From the NCBI RefSeq assembly GCF_014639795.1, contig NZ_BMGC01000015.1, positions 1 to 64,000 of the forward strand: a stretch of 64,000 nucleotides of DNA, written 5' to 3'. The notes beneath the pieces are model-generated. The model saw nothing but the letters and a program-made list of their open reading frames with translations, was not told the origin of the DNA and made no database searches. How positions within the stretch are numbered: position 1 is the stretch's first letter; every line of letters starts with the position of its first letter. Shown piece by piece: positions 17,011 to 25,777 of the stretch. This stretch comes from Gordonia jinhuaensis. Lineage in GTDB: Bacteria; Actinomycetota; Actinomycetes; Mycobacteriales; Mycobacteriaceae. The position numbers were made by a program, and so were the translations under genes.

Positions 17011-18066
17011 ATGCTCATCTCACAGCGACCCACACTGTCCGAGGAAGTCCTCGCCGACGACCGCTCGAAGTTCATCATCGAGCCGTTGGAGCCCGGCTTC
17101 GGCTACACCCTCGGCAACTCGCTGCGCCGCACCCTGCTGTCGTCCATCCCGGGCGCAGCGGTCACCAGCATCCGTATCGACGGCGTGCTGCACGAGTTCA
17201 CCACCGTCCCCGGTGTGAAGGAAGATGTCACCGACATCATCCTGAACCTCAAGGGCCTCGTGGTGAGTTCGGATGAGGACGAGCCGGTCACCATGTACGT
17301 GCGCAAGCAGGGACCGGGCACGGTCACCGGCGCCGACATCGTGCCGCCGGCCGGCGTCACCGTGCACAACCCGGATCTGCACATCGCGACCCTGAACGAC
17401 AAGGGCAAGCTCGAGATCGAGCTCGTCGTCGAGCGTGGTCGTGGCTACGTCCCGGCTGTGCAGAACAAGGCGACCGGCGCCGAGATCGGCCGTATCCCGG
17501 TCGACTCGATCTACTCGCCGGTCCTCAAGGTGACCTACAAGGTGGAGGCCACCCGCGTCGAGCAGCGCACCGACTTCGACCGTCTGGTGCTCGACGTGGA
17601 GACCAAGAACTCGATCACCGCACGCGATGCGCTGGCCTCGGCCGGCAAGACGCTGGTGGAGCTCTTCGGTCTGGCTCGCGAGCTCAACGTGGAGGCCGAG
17701 GGCATCGAGATCGGCCCGAGCCCGGCCGAGGCAGATCACATCGCCTCGTTCAGCTTGCCGATCGAGGACCTCGAACTCACCGTGCGCTCCTACAACTGCC
17801 TCAAGCGTGAGGGTGTGCACACCGTGGGTGAGCTCGTCGGACGCACCGAATCGGATCTGCTCGACATCCGTAACTTCGGGCAGAAGTCGATCGACGAGGT
17901 CAAGGTCAAGCTCCATGCGCTGGGGCTGTCGCTGAAGGATTCGCCGGCGAGCTTCGATCCTTCTCAGGTGGCCGGCTACGACGCCGCCACGGGTACCTGG
18001 CACGACGACGCAGCCTTCTCGGATGCGGACTCGGGCGAGGACTACGCGGAAACCGAGCAGCTGTAA
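17011..18066 (+). CDS. rpoA: DNA-directed RNA polymerase subunit alpha
   Basis: The alpha subunit, 351 residues, whose dimer nucleates assembly of RNA polymerase. The N-terminal domain (to about residue 230) shows the dimerisation motif [20 protein letters not shown]. After a linker, the C-terminal domain that contacts UP elements and activators is seen at [20 protein letters not shown] with [17 protein letters not shown] short acidic tail follows. AAAGGAG lies 8-9 bp before the ATG. Transcribed with rpsD and rplQ. Confidence 0.97.
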   Translation: MLISQRPTLSEEVLADDRSKFIIEPLEPGFGYTLGNSLRRTLLSSIPGAAVTSIRIDGVLHEFTTVPGVKEDVTDIILNLKGLVVSSDEDEPVTMYVRKQGPGTVTGADIVPPAGVTVHNPDLHIATLNDKGKLEIELVVERGRGYVPAVQNKATGAEIGRIPVDSIYSPVLKVTYKVEATRVEQRTDFDRLVLDVETKNSITARDALASAGKTLVELFGLARELNVEAEGIEIGPSPAEADHIASFSLPIEDLELTVRSYNCLKREGVHTVGELVGRTESDLLDIRNFGQKSIDEVKVKLHALGLSLKDSPASFDPSQVAGYDAATGTWHDDAAFSDADSGEDYAETEQL

Positions 18067-18117
18067 CCACTTTCCTCCCGGCCGAGAGGCCGTGAGCCCC
18101 ACCTAGGAGTTAGTTCA

Positions 18118-18720
18118 ATGCCCAAGCCCACGAAGGGAGCCCGTCTCGGCGGGTCGGCGTCACACCAGAAGGCGATGCTGGCCAACCTGGCCACCTCGCT
18201 CTTCGAACACGGTCGCATCACCACGACCGAGGCCAAGGCCAAGCGCCTTCGTCCCTATGCGGAGAAGCTGATCACCCATGCGAAGGGCGGCTCGCTGGCC
18301 AACCGTCGTGAGGTGCTCAAGGACATCCGTGACAAGGACGTCGTGCACTCGCTGTTCGCCGAGATCGGCCCGTTCTTCGCCGATCGCGAGGGTGGCTACA
18401 CCCGCATCATCAAGACCGTGCCGCGCAAGGGCGACAACGCCCCCATGGCCGTGATCGAGCTGGTGCGCGAGAAGACCGCGTCGACCGAGGCGACCCGCGC
18501 CACCCGTGCGGCCGCGTCGAAGAAGAAGGCCGACGAGTCCGCTCCGGCTGCTGAGGCCGAGAACGTCGTCGAGGCCGTCGAGGCCGACGCTCCCGACGCC
18601 GCTGTCGAGAACGCCGACGCGGTTGCCGAGGCTGTCGACGACGAGTCGACCGCTGCCACCGCGCCGGAGGCACAGGCAGCCGATGCCGACGTCGACGGCG
18701 ACAAGGCAGACGACAAGTAA
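18118..18720 (+). CDS. rplQ: 50S ribosomal protein L17 with acidic Ala-rich tail
   Basis: Ribosomal protein bL17, 200 residues. The core of about 120 residues ([40 protein letters not shown]) lines the peptide exit tunnel region. The remaining 80 residues are a low-complexity extension rich in Ala, Glu, Asp and Val, a known variable feature of actinobacterial L17. AGGAG precedes the ATG. It ends the ribosomal unit and is followed by a strong hairpin at 18746. Confidence 0.96.
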   Translation: MPKPTKGARLGGSASHQKAMLANLATSLFEHGRITTTEAKAKRLRPYAEKLITHAKGGSLANRREVLKDIRDKDVVHSLFAEIGPFFADREGGYTRIIKTVPRKGDNAPMAVIELVREKTASTEATRATRAAASKKKADESAPAAEAENVVEAVEADAPDAAVENADAVAEAVDDESTAATAPEAQAADADVDGDKADDK

Positions 18721-18745
18721 GTCGGACGCCTGAACACGTCAACGC

Positions 18746-18785
18746 CGAACGGACCCGCCACCCTCGAAGGTGGCGGGTCCGTTCG
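18746..18785 (+). terminator. Strong terminator after rplQ, overlapping the truA start region
   Basis: A perfect 17-bp stem, CGAACGGACCCGCCACC (18746-18762) with GGTGGCGGGTCCGTTCG (18769-18785), loop CTCGAA, followed by TTT. It is a textbook intrinsic terminator for the rplQ unit. The proposed TTG start of truA begins at the base after the stem's U-run starts, so the hairpin overlaps the only space for a truA leader. Confidence 0.85.
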
Positions 18786-18786
18786 T

Positions 18787-19620
18787 TTGCGTCTGCACAT
18801 CGGTTATGACGGCACCGATTTCGCCGGCTGGGCCCGTCAGATCGGCCAGCGCACGGTGTGCGAGACCCTTGAGGACACGCTCGCGACGGTGCTGCGGGTG
18901 CCGGTGCGGTTGACCGTCGCCGGGCGCACCGACGCCGGTGTGCACGCGACGGGTCAGGTGGCCCACTGCGACGTGCCGCGGGAGTCGCTGGACACTCGAT
19001 CCATCGGCGGCGATCCGTCACGGCTGGTGCGCCGGCTCGCCAAGATGCTGCCCGACGACGTGCGGGTGAAGAACATCGCCGAAGTGCCTGCCGATTTCGA
19101 CGCGCGCTTCTCGGCGCTGCGCCGTCACTACGAGTACCGGCTGACCGATGCCAGCTACGGCGCCGAGCCGGTTGCGGCGCGGACCACCGCGGACTGGATG
19201 CGACCTCTCGACGTGGACGCGATGAACGCCGCGTCGCGTGTTCTGGTGGGCCTCAACGACTTCGCCGCCTTCTGCCGGTTCCGCGAGGGGGCCACGACGG
19301 TCCGCGACCTGCAGCGCTTCGCGTGGCGACGCGATGACGACGGAGTGCTGGTCGCCGCGGTGGTCGCCGACGCCTTCTGCTGGTCGATGGTGCGGTCACT
19401 GGTCGGCGCGGTCGCGGTGGTCGGCGACGGCCGTCGTGACGTCGACTGGTGCGCCGGGTTGCTGCGTGAGCGCAGCCGGTCGGCGCAGGTACCGGTCGCG
19501 CAGGCGCGCGGACTGACGCTGGTCGGGGTGAACTACCCGGATGCGTCAAAGTTGGCTGCGCGCAACGCCGTCACGCGCGATGTGCGCGATGCGATTTCCG
19601 GGGACTGCTGCGGCGGGTGA
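18787..19620 (+). CDS. truA: tRNA pseudouridine(38-40) synthase TruA
   Basis: Converts uridines 38-40 of tRNA anticodon stems to pseudouridine. About 277 residues: [12 protein letters not shown], the catalytic segment [20 protein letters not shown] with the essential Asp, [16 protein letters not shown], and [13 protein letters not shown]. The start is unclear. TTG 18787 gives [11 protein letters not shown] but has no ribosome-binding site and sits on the terminator. An in-frame CTG at 18730 would read through the hairpin and add 19 residues, giving a [11 protein letters not shown] region that resembles mycobacterial TruA more closely. Confidence 0.93.
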   Translation: MRLHIGYDGTDFAGWARQIGQRTVCETLEDTLATVLRVPVRLTVAGRTDAGVHATGQVAHCDVPRESLDTRSIGGDPSRLVRRLAKMLPDDVRVKNIAEVPADFDARFSALRRHYEYRLTDASYGAEPVAARTTADWMRPLDVDAMNAASRVLVGLNDFAAFCRFREGATTVRDLQRFAWRRDDDGVLVAAVVADAFCWSMVRSLVGAVAVVGDGRRDVDWCAGLLRERSRSAQVPVAQARGLTLVGVNYPDASKLAARNAVTRDVRDAISGDCCGG

Positions 19621-19661
19621 CCGGGCCCGTCATCCGTTACGGGCGATGTACGCGCGGCCGA

Positions 19662-19739
19662 TGTACACAGATGACAGCTGTGCGGGTCACCGACCCCGTA
19701 TAGCGGGTCGGTGACGCGTACACGTGTCATCTGTGTACA
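19662..19739. terminator. Bipartite 78-bp dyad between convergent genes
   Basis: Two nested inverted repeats share one centre. The outer arms are TGTACACAGATGACA (19662-19676) and its exact complement (19725-19739). The inner arms are GTCACCGACCC (19686-19696) and GGGTCGGTGAC (19705-19715). Two equal 9-nt internal loops separate them. Placed between the 3' ends of truA and the glycosyltransferase, it most simply acts as a bidirectional terminator, though the size and symmetry are unusual. Confidence 0.65.
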
Positions 19740-19769
19740 CGAGTCGGCTGCGCTGTGGGTCCGCGGCTT

Positions 19770-21998
19770 TCAGACGTGGACCGTGCCAGCATGTTCACCG
19801 CTGCCCTCACCGCTGCGGTGGTGGTGTGTGCGCGTCGAGCGCTCCGGGGCCGCAATCGAACTCGACGACGACCTGGTGTCGTGTGAACCGCCGGTGGTCG
19901 CGGCGCTGTCGGACTGCGGTGACGGGGCGACGGTGAGGTCGTAGACGGTGAAGTCACCTACCTTGCGTCCGGCGAACTCGGCGGTGACCCACGCGTCGAT
20001 CGCCCGTGTGGTTTTTCCGCCCCTGGCGTCGGCGAACTGACCCCGCGCCGCCGATGTGCCGGTGCCGGTTGTCGATTCGCCCCGTGTTGTTCCGCCGGAT
20101 CCGGTCCGCGAGACGCCGGCGGTGTCGGACATCACGTAGTAGCCGATGTCCTTGTCGGCCACGTACTTCTGGAACTGGGCGAGACTCGGCGCTGGGTCGT
20201 CGGAGAACCCCCCGACGCCCATCACCGGCACCCGGGCGGCGAGTTCGAGACCCGATGCGGCCTCGGTCCGATCGACCGCCGCCGACCAGCGTGTGTGCGA
20301 ACTCTGCACCAGTGCGACCACTGCGGCGGGGTAGGAGGTGGAACCGAAGCCGCCCCGACCTCCGCCGAATCCACCCGACATTCCACCGAAAGCTGCAGTC
20401 TCCCGCCGCGATCCCGACGTACCCGCTGACGGGTGTGCGCCCGACGTTTTCGGGATGATCGACGGCGAACCGCCGGTGTGGGCGACGGTGTCGCCGTTGA
20501 TCGCGAAGGCGGCCGGGGCAGCGGCAGTGAGCAATACGCCGAGTGCTGCGGCGCCCAACGCGACACCGCGACCGACTCGTCCCGGCGCGGCGAGCAGGAC
20601 GGCGACCACCACAGCGCCGATGAGGATCACCCACCTGAGCCAGCTCTGCCACACCGCCTCGCGGTCGAGCAGGACGAAGCTCCAGGCGCCGCCGGCGAGA
20701 ACGAGAGTCGAGAGTCCGAGGCGCCCGGTGAGTGCCTTCCAGCCGACCGTGGAGGAACGCGCTGCCCAGCATTGGGTGACGCCGAGTCCGACCAGACCGG
20801 CGATCGGCGGCGCAATCGCCAACGAGTAGTAGGGGTGAGTTGTGCCGTTCATATACGACAGCACGATGCTGTCGACGAGCAGCCACATCCCGAACAGGAT
20901 CGCACCGGCGCGCACGGCGTCGGTGCGCGGTGCGCGTGCGCGCAGGACGAGCAGCAGCACGAAGGCGATCAGCGCCATCGGAAGAAAGAAGGAGATCTCT
21001 GCGCCGAACTCGCCGGTGAACAGCCGGGTGATACCGGGCTTCGCACCAAACATCTCGCCGCCGCTGAAATGTTGTGCCAAGCCGGGGTTCTCGCGCGTGA
21101 GCTCTGACATCCGTGCGGAGAAGTCGCCCCCTGTGCCGCCGTGTGCGCCGGTGTGACCTTCGATGCGCGCGAGTCCGTTGTACCCGAGCACGAGGTTCAT
21201 GAAGTTGTTGTCGGTCGACCCGGCGAGATAGGGCCGCGACGAGGCGGGCCACCACAGGGTGAGCAACACATACCATCCGGCGGCCGCCACCATCGCGACG
21301 GTCGAGAGCAGCAGGTCGCGGATGCGCTTGCCCAGACCACTCGGTGCGGGGATCAGGTACACAAGACCCAACGCGGGCAGCACCATGAGGCCTTCGAGCA
21401 TCTTGGCCAGGAATGCGAAACCCAATGCGGCACCGGCGAGTGCCAGCCACCGTGCGGACGCCGACGCGGTGGCCCGGACGGTGCAATAGGCGGCCGCCGT
21501 CATCAGTAACACCATTGCCGCGTCGGGGTTGTTGAACCGAAACATCAAGGCCGCCACCGGTGTCACCGCCAGCGCGGTGCCGGCGATCAGACCGGCGGTG
21601 CGGCCGCCGATGCGGGTCACCATCGCATACATCAGCGCGACGGTGGCCACGCCCATCAGTGCCTCGGGGATCAGCATCGCCGCCGACGAGTAGCCGAACA
21701 GCTGACCAGAGAGGCCCATGATCCACTGGGAGACCGGCGGTTTGTCGACGGTGATGAAGTTCGACGGGTCGACCGAACCGAACAACAGCGCTTCCCAGTT
21801 CCGCGAACCTGCCCAGGCCGCACCCGCGTAGAACGTGTTGGCGTTGCCGTTGGCGGTGATGTTGACCAGATACAGGATCGCGGTCCCGATCAGCAACACG
21901 CCGAGCAGGATGCGGTCTCGAGCCGTTGCGGCGTGCGGGGCGGTGGGGAGGTTGTGTGGATGGTCCTCGCCCACAGGCGATGTCACGGTTGCGGTCAC
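19770..21998 (-). CDS. ArnT/PMT-like membrane glycosyltransferase (GT39/83 type)
   Basis: A large polytopic glycosyltransferase, 742 residues from GTG 21998. The first half has about 11-12 helices with the PMT_2-type first loop carrying the acidic motif and the segment SVDPSNFITVDKPPVSQWIM, where the substrate polyprenyl-phosphate sugar is handled. The last 300 residues are an outer soluble part with a Gly-rich stretch (FGGMSGGFGGGRGGFG) and a YkcB-like C-terminal domain. It likely transfers a sugar from a polyprenyl phosphate onto an envelope molecule; acceptor unknown. A TTGACA element at 22044-22049 lies inside the longer frame from 22124, favouring the GTG start. Confidence 0.8.
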   Translation of the reverse strand: MTATVTSPVGEDHPHNLPTAPHAATARDRILLGVLLIGTAILYLVNITANGNANTFYAGAAWAGSRNWEALLFGSVDPSNFITVDKPPVSQWIMGLSGQLFGYSSAAMLIPEALMGVATVALMYAMVTRIGGRTAGLIAGTALAVTPVAALMFRFNNPDAAMVLLMTAAAYCTVRATASASARWLALAGAALGFAFLAKMLEGLMVLPALGLVYLIPAPSGLGKRIRDLLLSTVAMVAAAGWYVLLTLWWPASSRPYLAGSTDNNFMNLVLGYNGLARIEGHTGAHGGTGGDFSARMSELTRENPGLAQHFSGGEMFGAKPGITRLFTGEFGAEISFFLPMALIAFVLLLVLRARAPRTDAVRAGAILFGMWLLVDSIVLSYMNGTTHPYYSLAIAPPIAGLVGLGVTQCWAARSSTVGWKALTGRLGLSTLVLAGGAWSFVLLDREAVWQSWLRWVILIGAVVVAVLLAAPGRVGRGVALGAAALGVLLTAAAPAAFAINGDTVAHTGGSPSIIPKTSGAHPSAGTSGSRRETAAFGGMSGGFGGGRGGFGSTSYPAAVVALVQSSHTRWSAAVDRTEAASGLELAARVPVMGVGGFSDDPAPSLAQFQKYVADKDIGYYVMSDTAGVSRTGSGGTTRGESTTGTGTSAARGQFADARGGKTTRAIDAWVTAEFAGRKVGDFTVYDLTVAPSPQSDSAATTGGSHDTRSSSSSIAAPERSTRTHHHRSGEGSGEHAGTVHV

Positions 21999-22020
21999 GA
22001 CTCGATGCTGCGGTGGTTTG

Positions 22021-22049
22021 CTGATCGAACGATCCGTGGTTGCTGTCAA
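22021..22049 (-). promoter_or_regulatory. Candidate promoter of the glycosyltransferase gene
   Basis: On the minus strand a perfect -35 TTGACA (22049-22044) is followed after 17 bp by GATCAG (22026-22021), a weak -10. Transcription would start near 22014, some 16 nt before the GTG start. Confidence 0.4.
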
Positions 22050-22143
22050 GAACCTGTGGATATCACGGGATCGTGTGCATCCTGGCCGCATTCGACGGTA
22101 CCGTGACCAATCGCATGCCGTCACATGGCCGATTGATTACCCC

Positions 22144-22188
22144 GTCATTGCCCGGCGGGACCGAATGTCATTGCCCGGCGGGACCGAA
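22144..22188. repeat. 22-bp direct repeat, 23-bp period
   Basis: GTCATTGCCCGGCGGGACCG plus AA occurs at 22144-22165 and 22167-22188 without mismatch. It lies between the arylsulfotransferase stop and the glycosyltransferase promoter, so it may affect read-through. Confidence 0.85.
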
Positions 22189-22220
22189 GGGATGGCGTGC
22201 AAGACTCACCAACGCAGCCC

Positions 22221-23405
22221 TCAGATCCCCTGCGGATAGTAGAAGGCGCGATAGGTGGTCTGGCCCGAGTCGAGCGTCGCGTCGTAGACGAGTTGTCCAC
22301 GCGAATCGAAGGCCGAGACGTGGCCGGTCGTGCCCCATCCGCCGAAGACCGTGCCGTCGGAGAGCTGCTGGGCGTTGCCCATCGCCCACGCGGTGATGTG
22401 GGTCGGGTGGGTGATCCGGGACACGAGGGATACGCGCCCGGTGGCGAAATCCGGTCGGATCGTCAGGATCGACGACGGCCGGCCGGTCCCGGGAGCTCCG
22501 GAGTCGTTGTCGAAGACGCGAATCTCGCTTCCGCCGGCGGTGAATTCGGCGTCGTGCTGGAAGCCGAAGGTGGCATCGGGGTTCACTTTCAGCGTCGACG
22601 CCTTTCCGCCGATCGTCCAGCGGATGCCGCCCGTGCGTCCGTCCACCAGATACAGCGCCGAGGTGTTTCGTGAGGACACCAGATAGTTGCCGTGACCATC
22701 CGGGAAGACGCTGTTGATGTGGAAGTAGTCCAGCCCCTGGCCCGGGATCGCGAGGGCGGTCACGGTTCTCGACACGGGAACGTGGGCGAGGGAACTCCAT
22801 TCGACGTCGACGTGACCGGTCGCGACGTCGACGACGTAGAAGCGTGAATCGATCACCGGTACCTGCACGCCGCCGACAACGGTGTGTGCCGGGACGTAGC
22901 TCGTCACCGCAGCACGACCGCCGTCGAGCAGACGGAACTCGTGGATGTCGCCGGACGCCCCGGCCGGCAGGCCGAATTCGTGGAGTGTTCGAAAGTTCCT
23001 GTCGGCCACCACGTATCGGCCCGAACCGTGTCCGAGGCCGGTCTGCCCCTGCCACCACGTGTACACCGGCCGGCCATCGAGGGTCTGGATCTGGAAGTTG
23101 CCTGCCGTCACGCCGCGCGGGAGTGTGTGGCGCGCGACCAGCCGGCCCGAGGGTTCACGGACGTCCAGTTCGGCAGGAGACGACTCCGCTACCGTGCCGA
23201 GACGGGGGACGGCGGGGTTGTCGAGGAGAGAGTTCGGTGCCAGCAGGATCACGCCCTCGCCGGCGGAAAGCCGGTCCACCGCAACGTGATAGCCGGTCGG
23301 TGTGGCCGCATCGGCGGGGAGGGCCATGCCGGTGGCAGCGAGGGACAGGGCGAGGGAGGCGGCCAGCGGGATGAGTGTGCGGCGGATCGCGGAGTGCAGA
23401 CGCAT
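22221..23405 (-). CDS. Secreted arylsulfotransferase-family (ASST) protein
   Basis: A 394-residue exported protein. The signal peptide is MRLHSAIRRTLIPLAASLAL with a cleavage site after ALPADAA. The mature part is a beta-propeller of the arylsulfotransferase (PF14269-like) family, with repeated blades such as VYTWWQGQTGLGHGSGRYVV and the FHINSVFPDGHGNYLVSSRN motif, in which His and Arg are typical. Family members may transfer sulfate between phenols or act as binding or scaffold proteins; activity is not proven by motif. ATG 23405 is chosen over the ATG at 23597 because it gives a clean signal peptide. It precedes the glycosyltransferase on the same strand. Confidence 0.8.
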   Translation of the reverse strand: MRLHSAIRRTLIPLAASLALSLAATGMALPADAATPTGYHVAVDRLSAGEGVILLAPNSLLDNPAVPRLGTVAESSPAELDVREPSGRLVARHTLPRGVTAGNFQIQTLDGRPVYTWWQGQTGLGHGSGRYVVADRNFRTLHEFGLPAGASGDIHEFRLLDGGRAAVTSYVPAHTVVGGVQVPVIDSRFYVVDVATGHVDVEWSSLAHVPVSRTVTALAIPGQGLDYFHINSVFPDGHGNYLVSSRNTSALYLVDGRTGGIRWTIGGKASTLKVNPDATFGFQHDAEFTAGGSEIRVFDNDSGAPGTGRPSSILTIRPDFATGRVSLVSRITHPTHITAWAMGNAQQLSDGTVFGGWGTTGHVSAFDSRGQLVYDATLDSGQTTYRAFYYPQGI

Positions 23406-23555
23406 GATGATGCACGCTAAGTGCAGCCCGCGCCGTACACCAGCAATCGATGTCACAGAGCAAAAGTCCGCAACCACTGGACTCGGACGGTTCGTGGAGG
23501 TCAGTGTGGCCTGCCTTGCTGGACAGGGGCGACCGGCCGCTGGTTGGCTTGCGGG

Positions 23556-24278
23556 ATGACACGGACGCGCACCTCCTCTCACGAGGCAGAACCCCACAAC
23601 GAGGGGATCGGCGACAAGCTGAACTGGCTGCGGGCCGGGGTTCTCGGCGCCAATGACGGCATCGTGTCGACCGCGGGCATCGTGGTCGGCGTGGCCGCCG
23701 CCACCACCGACCGGGCCCCGATCTTCACCGCCGGGATCGCCGGCCTGGCCGCTGGTGCGGTGTCGATGGCGCTGGGGGAGTACGTGTCGGTGAGCACCCA
23801 GCGTGACACCGAGCGTGCGCTGCTGGACAAGGAGCGCACCGAGTTACGAGATATGCCCGAAGAGGAACTCGACGAACTCGCCGCGATCTACGAAGACCGC
23901 GGATTGAGTCCGGAAACCGCACACCAGGTGGCTGTGGAACTCACCGAACACGATGCGTTCGCCGCGCATGCCGAAGCCGAGTTGGGTATCGATCCCGACG
24001 CTCTCACCAATCCGTGGGCCGCGGCGTTGTCGTCGGCGGTGTCGTTCACCACCGGTGCCATCCTGCCGCTGGTGGCCATCCTGGTGCCACCGGCGTCCTG
24101 GCGTATCCCGGTGACCTTCGTGGTGGTGTGCCTGGCGCTGGCGCTCACCGGATTCCTCAGCGCGACCATCGGCGGATCCGACCGACGCAAGGCGGTGGTG
24201 CGCGTGACCCTCGGCGGCGCGATCGCGATGGCCGTCACCTACGGAATCGGCACGCTGACCGGTCACGCCATCGGCTGA
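23556..24278 (+). CDS. VIT1/CCC1-family iron/manganese transporter
   Basis: A 240-residue membrane protein of the vacuolar iron transporter-like family, with about five helices. The N-terminal signature DKLNWLRAGVLGANDGIVST is diagnostic. The central cytoplasmic segment, rich in Glu and His (residues about 90-150), binds metal in characterised relatives. Bacterial members are thought to export Fe2+ or Mn2+ from the cytoplasm. I use the ATG at 23556. It is divergent from the arylsulfotransferase gene and convergent with the hydrolase gene. Confidence 0.85.
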   Translation: MTRTRTSSHEAEPHNEGIGDKLNWLRAGVLGANDGIVSTAGIVVGVAAATTDRAPIFTAGIAGLAAGAVSMALGEYVSVSTQRDTERALLDKERTELRDMPEEELDELAAIYEDRGLSPETAHQVAVELTEHDAFAAHAEAELGIDPDALTNPWAAALSSAVSFTTGAILPLVAILVPPASWRIPVTFVVVCLALALTGFLSATIGGSDRRKAVVRVTLGGAIAMAVTYGIGTLTGHAIG

Positions 24279-24388
24279 GGTGTCGCCGCGGGTGTGACGA
24301 AGGCTCGGGGTTCGCGATGAAGCGTGGCTGTCCCGACGGCGCGGGTTTCAGAAGGGTCGGTCCGAGATCCGCAGGGCGTCAACCGGAT

Positions 24389-25543
24389 TCACGTGGCGTT
24401 GCGCTCATCGTCGATGGCCTCGAGAACGGCCTCGACGGCGTCGTCGTCGCCGACGAGCTCGGCATGTGCCGAACCGCGCGACATCAATTCACGCCACTGG
24501 GTCGAATCGAATTCCGCCGGCGGGTTCGCCGCGAGGAATGCGGTGACCACGGCGAGGAATCGGTTCGGATCGTCGTGGAAAGGGAAGTGTCCCGAACCCT
24601 CGAAGGTCACCAGTTCGGACTGCGGTATGGCCGAATGTGCCAGCAGGGCATGGCTGTAGGGGATGACATGGTCCTCGTCTCCCCAGATCATCAGCACCGG
24701 GAGGCGTTCGGCGAGGTAGCTGCGGTCGAGCATGGTGACCACCTGGCCCCGCCAGTCGACGACGGCTCGCAGCGTGCGGACGAACGCCGAATAGGCCTCC
24801 GGGTCGGCGATGTCACTCACGACCCGCATCATGTCCTCGGAGTCGTTGAGGATGTGCTTGGGCGACAGTGATTTCGGCAGTCCGGGAATGTCGGGGGTCT
24901 TGGCGATCAGGTGGGTCATCATGCGTGTGGCGGCCAGCACGCCGGGGATGCGCACGACCTCGATGAGCTCATGCGCCAGCGGCATCGACACCAGTCGCAG
25001 CAGCGGGTTCACCTCGCGGGTCACTCCACCCGCGGCCACCAGGATGAGGCGTTCGGCGAAGCGCGGGAACTGATAGCAGAACTGGGTCGCGACCCCGCCG
25101 CCGAGAGAATGGCCCATCACGGTCACCTTGGTGTAGCCGAGCACCACCAGCAGGTCTCGCATGCCGTTGGCGAATGCGGCAACGGAGTAGTCGGCGCGTG
25201 GTTTGTCCGACCGTCCGTGGCCCAGCAGGTCGGGGGCGATGACGGTGTAGTTCTCGGCGAGCTCCTCGATGATGCCGTTCCAGGTGGAGGAGTTGTCGCC
25301 GATGCCGTGGATCAGCAGCAGCGCCGGACCGCTGCCGGCGATGCGGAATGCCCGCCGGTAGCCGTGGATGGTCCGGTACTCGATGCGTACCGCCGTGGTG
25401 GCCGGACCGGTGGCATCGGCTGGCGGCAGGTCGTCGTCGCGCGGTTCCCCACCCGCAGGATCGCCCGGTTCGATGTCCGGGACCGGACGCAGCCGGGCAC
25501 GCCCTGTCGCATCATGCTGGGCATCGCCATTGTCCGCCGGCAC
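24389..25543 (-). CDS. Alpha/beta-hydrolase
   Basis: A 384-residue serine hydrolase. After a hydrophilic N-terminus of about 60 residues it has the oxyanion segment LLLIHGIGDNSSTWNG, the nucleophile elbow VMGHSLGGGVA, the acid in MIWGDEDHVIP and the catalytic His in EGSGHFPFHDDP. It resembles mycobacterial epoxide hydrolase/haloalkane dehalogenase-like lipid hydrolases, but the substrate is unknown. GTG 25543 has GAGGAG 8-9 bp upstream and is preferred over the longer frame from 25627. Cooriented and downstream of the MinD-like gene, separated by a hairpin. Confidence 0.85.
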   Translation of the reverse strand: MPADNGDAQHDATGRARLRPVPDIEPGDPAGGEPRDDDLPPADATGPATTAVRIEYRTIHGYRRAFRIAGSGPALLLIHGIGDNSSTWNGIIEELAENYTVIAPDLLGHGRSDKPRADYSVAAFANGMRDLLVVLGYTKVTVMGHSLGGGVATQFCYQFPRFAERLILVAAGGVTREVNPLLRLVSMPLAHELIEVVRIPGVLAATRMMTHLIAKTPDIPGLPKSLSPKHILNDSEDMMRVVSDIADPEAYSAFVRTLRAVVDWRGQVVTMLDRSYLAERLPVLMIWGDEDHVIPYSHALLAHSAIPQSELVTFEGSGHFPFHDDPNRFLAVVTAFLAANPPAEFDSTQWRELMSRGSAHAELVGDDDAVEAVLEAIDDERNAT

Positions 25544-25730
25544 TGTGGTCGCTCCTCGAGATGAACCGATACGGCGCGACGTCGGATATGTCCGGACGCA
25601 ACGCCGCCTGTGGTCCCGAGTAAACACCCGGTTGCGGTTTTACGCTCGCTGAATCTGATCACCTTCGGTGCGGCCGCCGGTTCGGATCACCCGCTGACCG
25701 GGGTCTGACACCCGACAGCGGACGATCCTG

Positions 25731-25777
25731 GCCCCGCGAGCGAGCCCTACTGGAAGAAGGGCTCGCTCTGGCGGGGC
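25731..25777 (-). terminator. Hairpin overlapping the 3' end of the MinD-like gene
   Basis: GAGCGAGCCC (25738-25747) pairs with GGGCTCGCTC (25759-25768), extended outward by CCCCGC (25732-25737) with GCGGGG (25771-25776) past a 2-nt bulge. The stem includes the last codons and the TAG stop of the ATPase gene, so termination and stop overlap. Confidence 0.65.
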
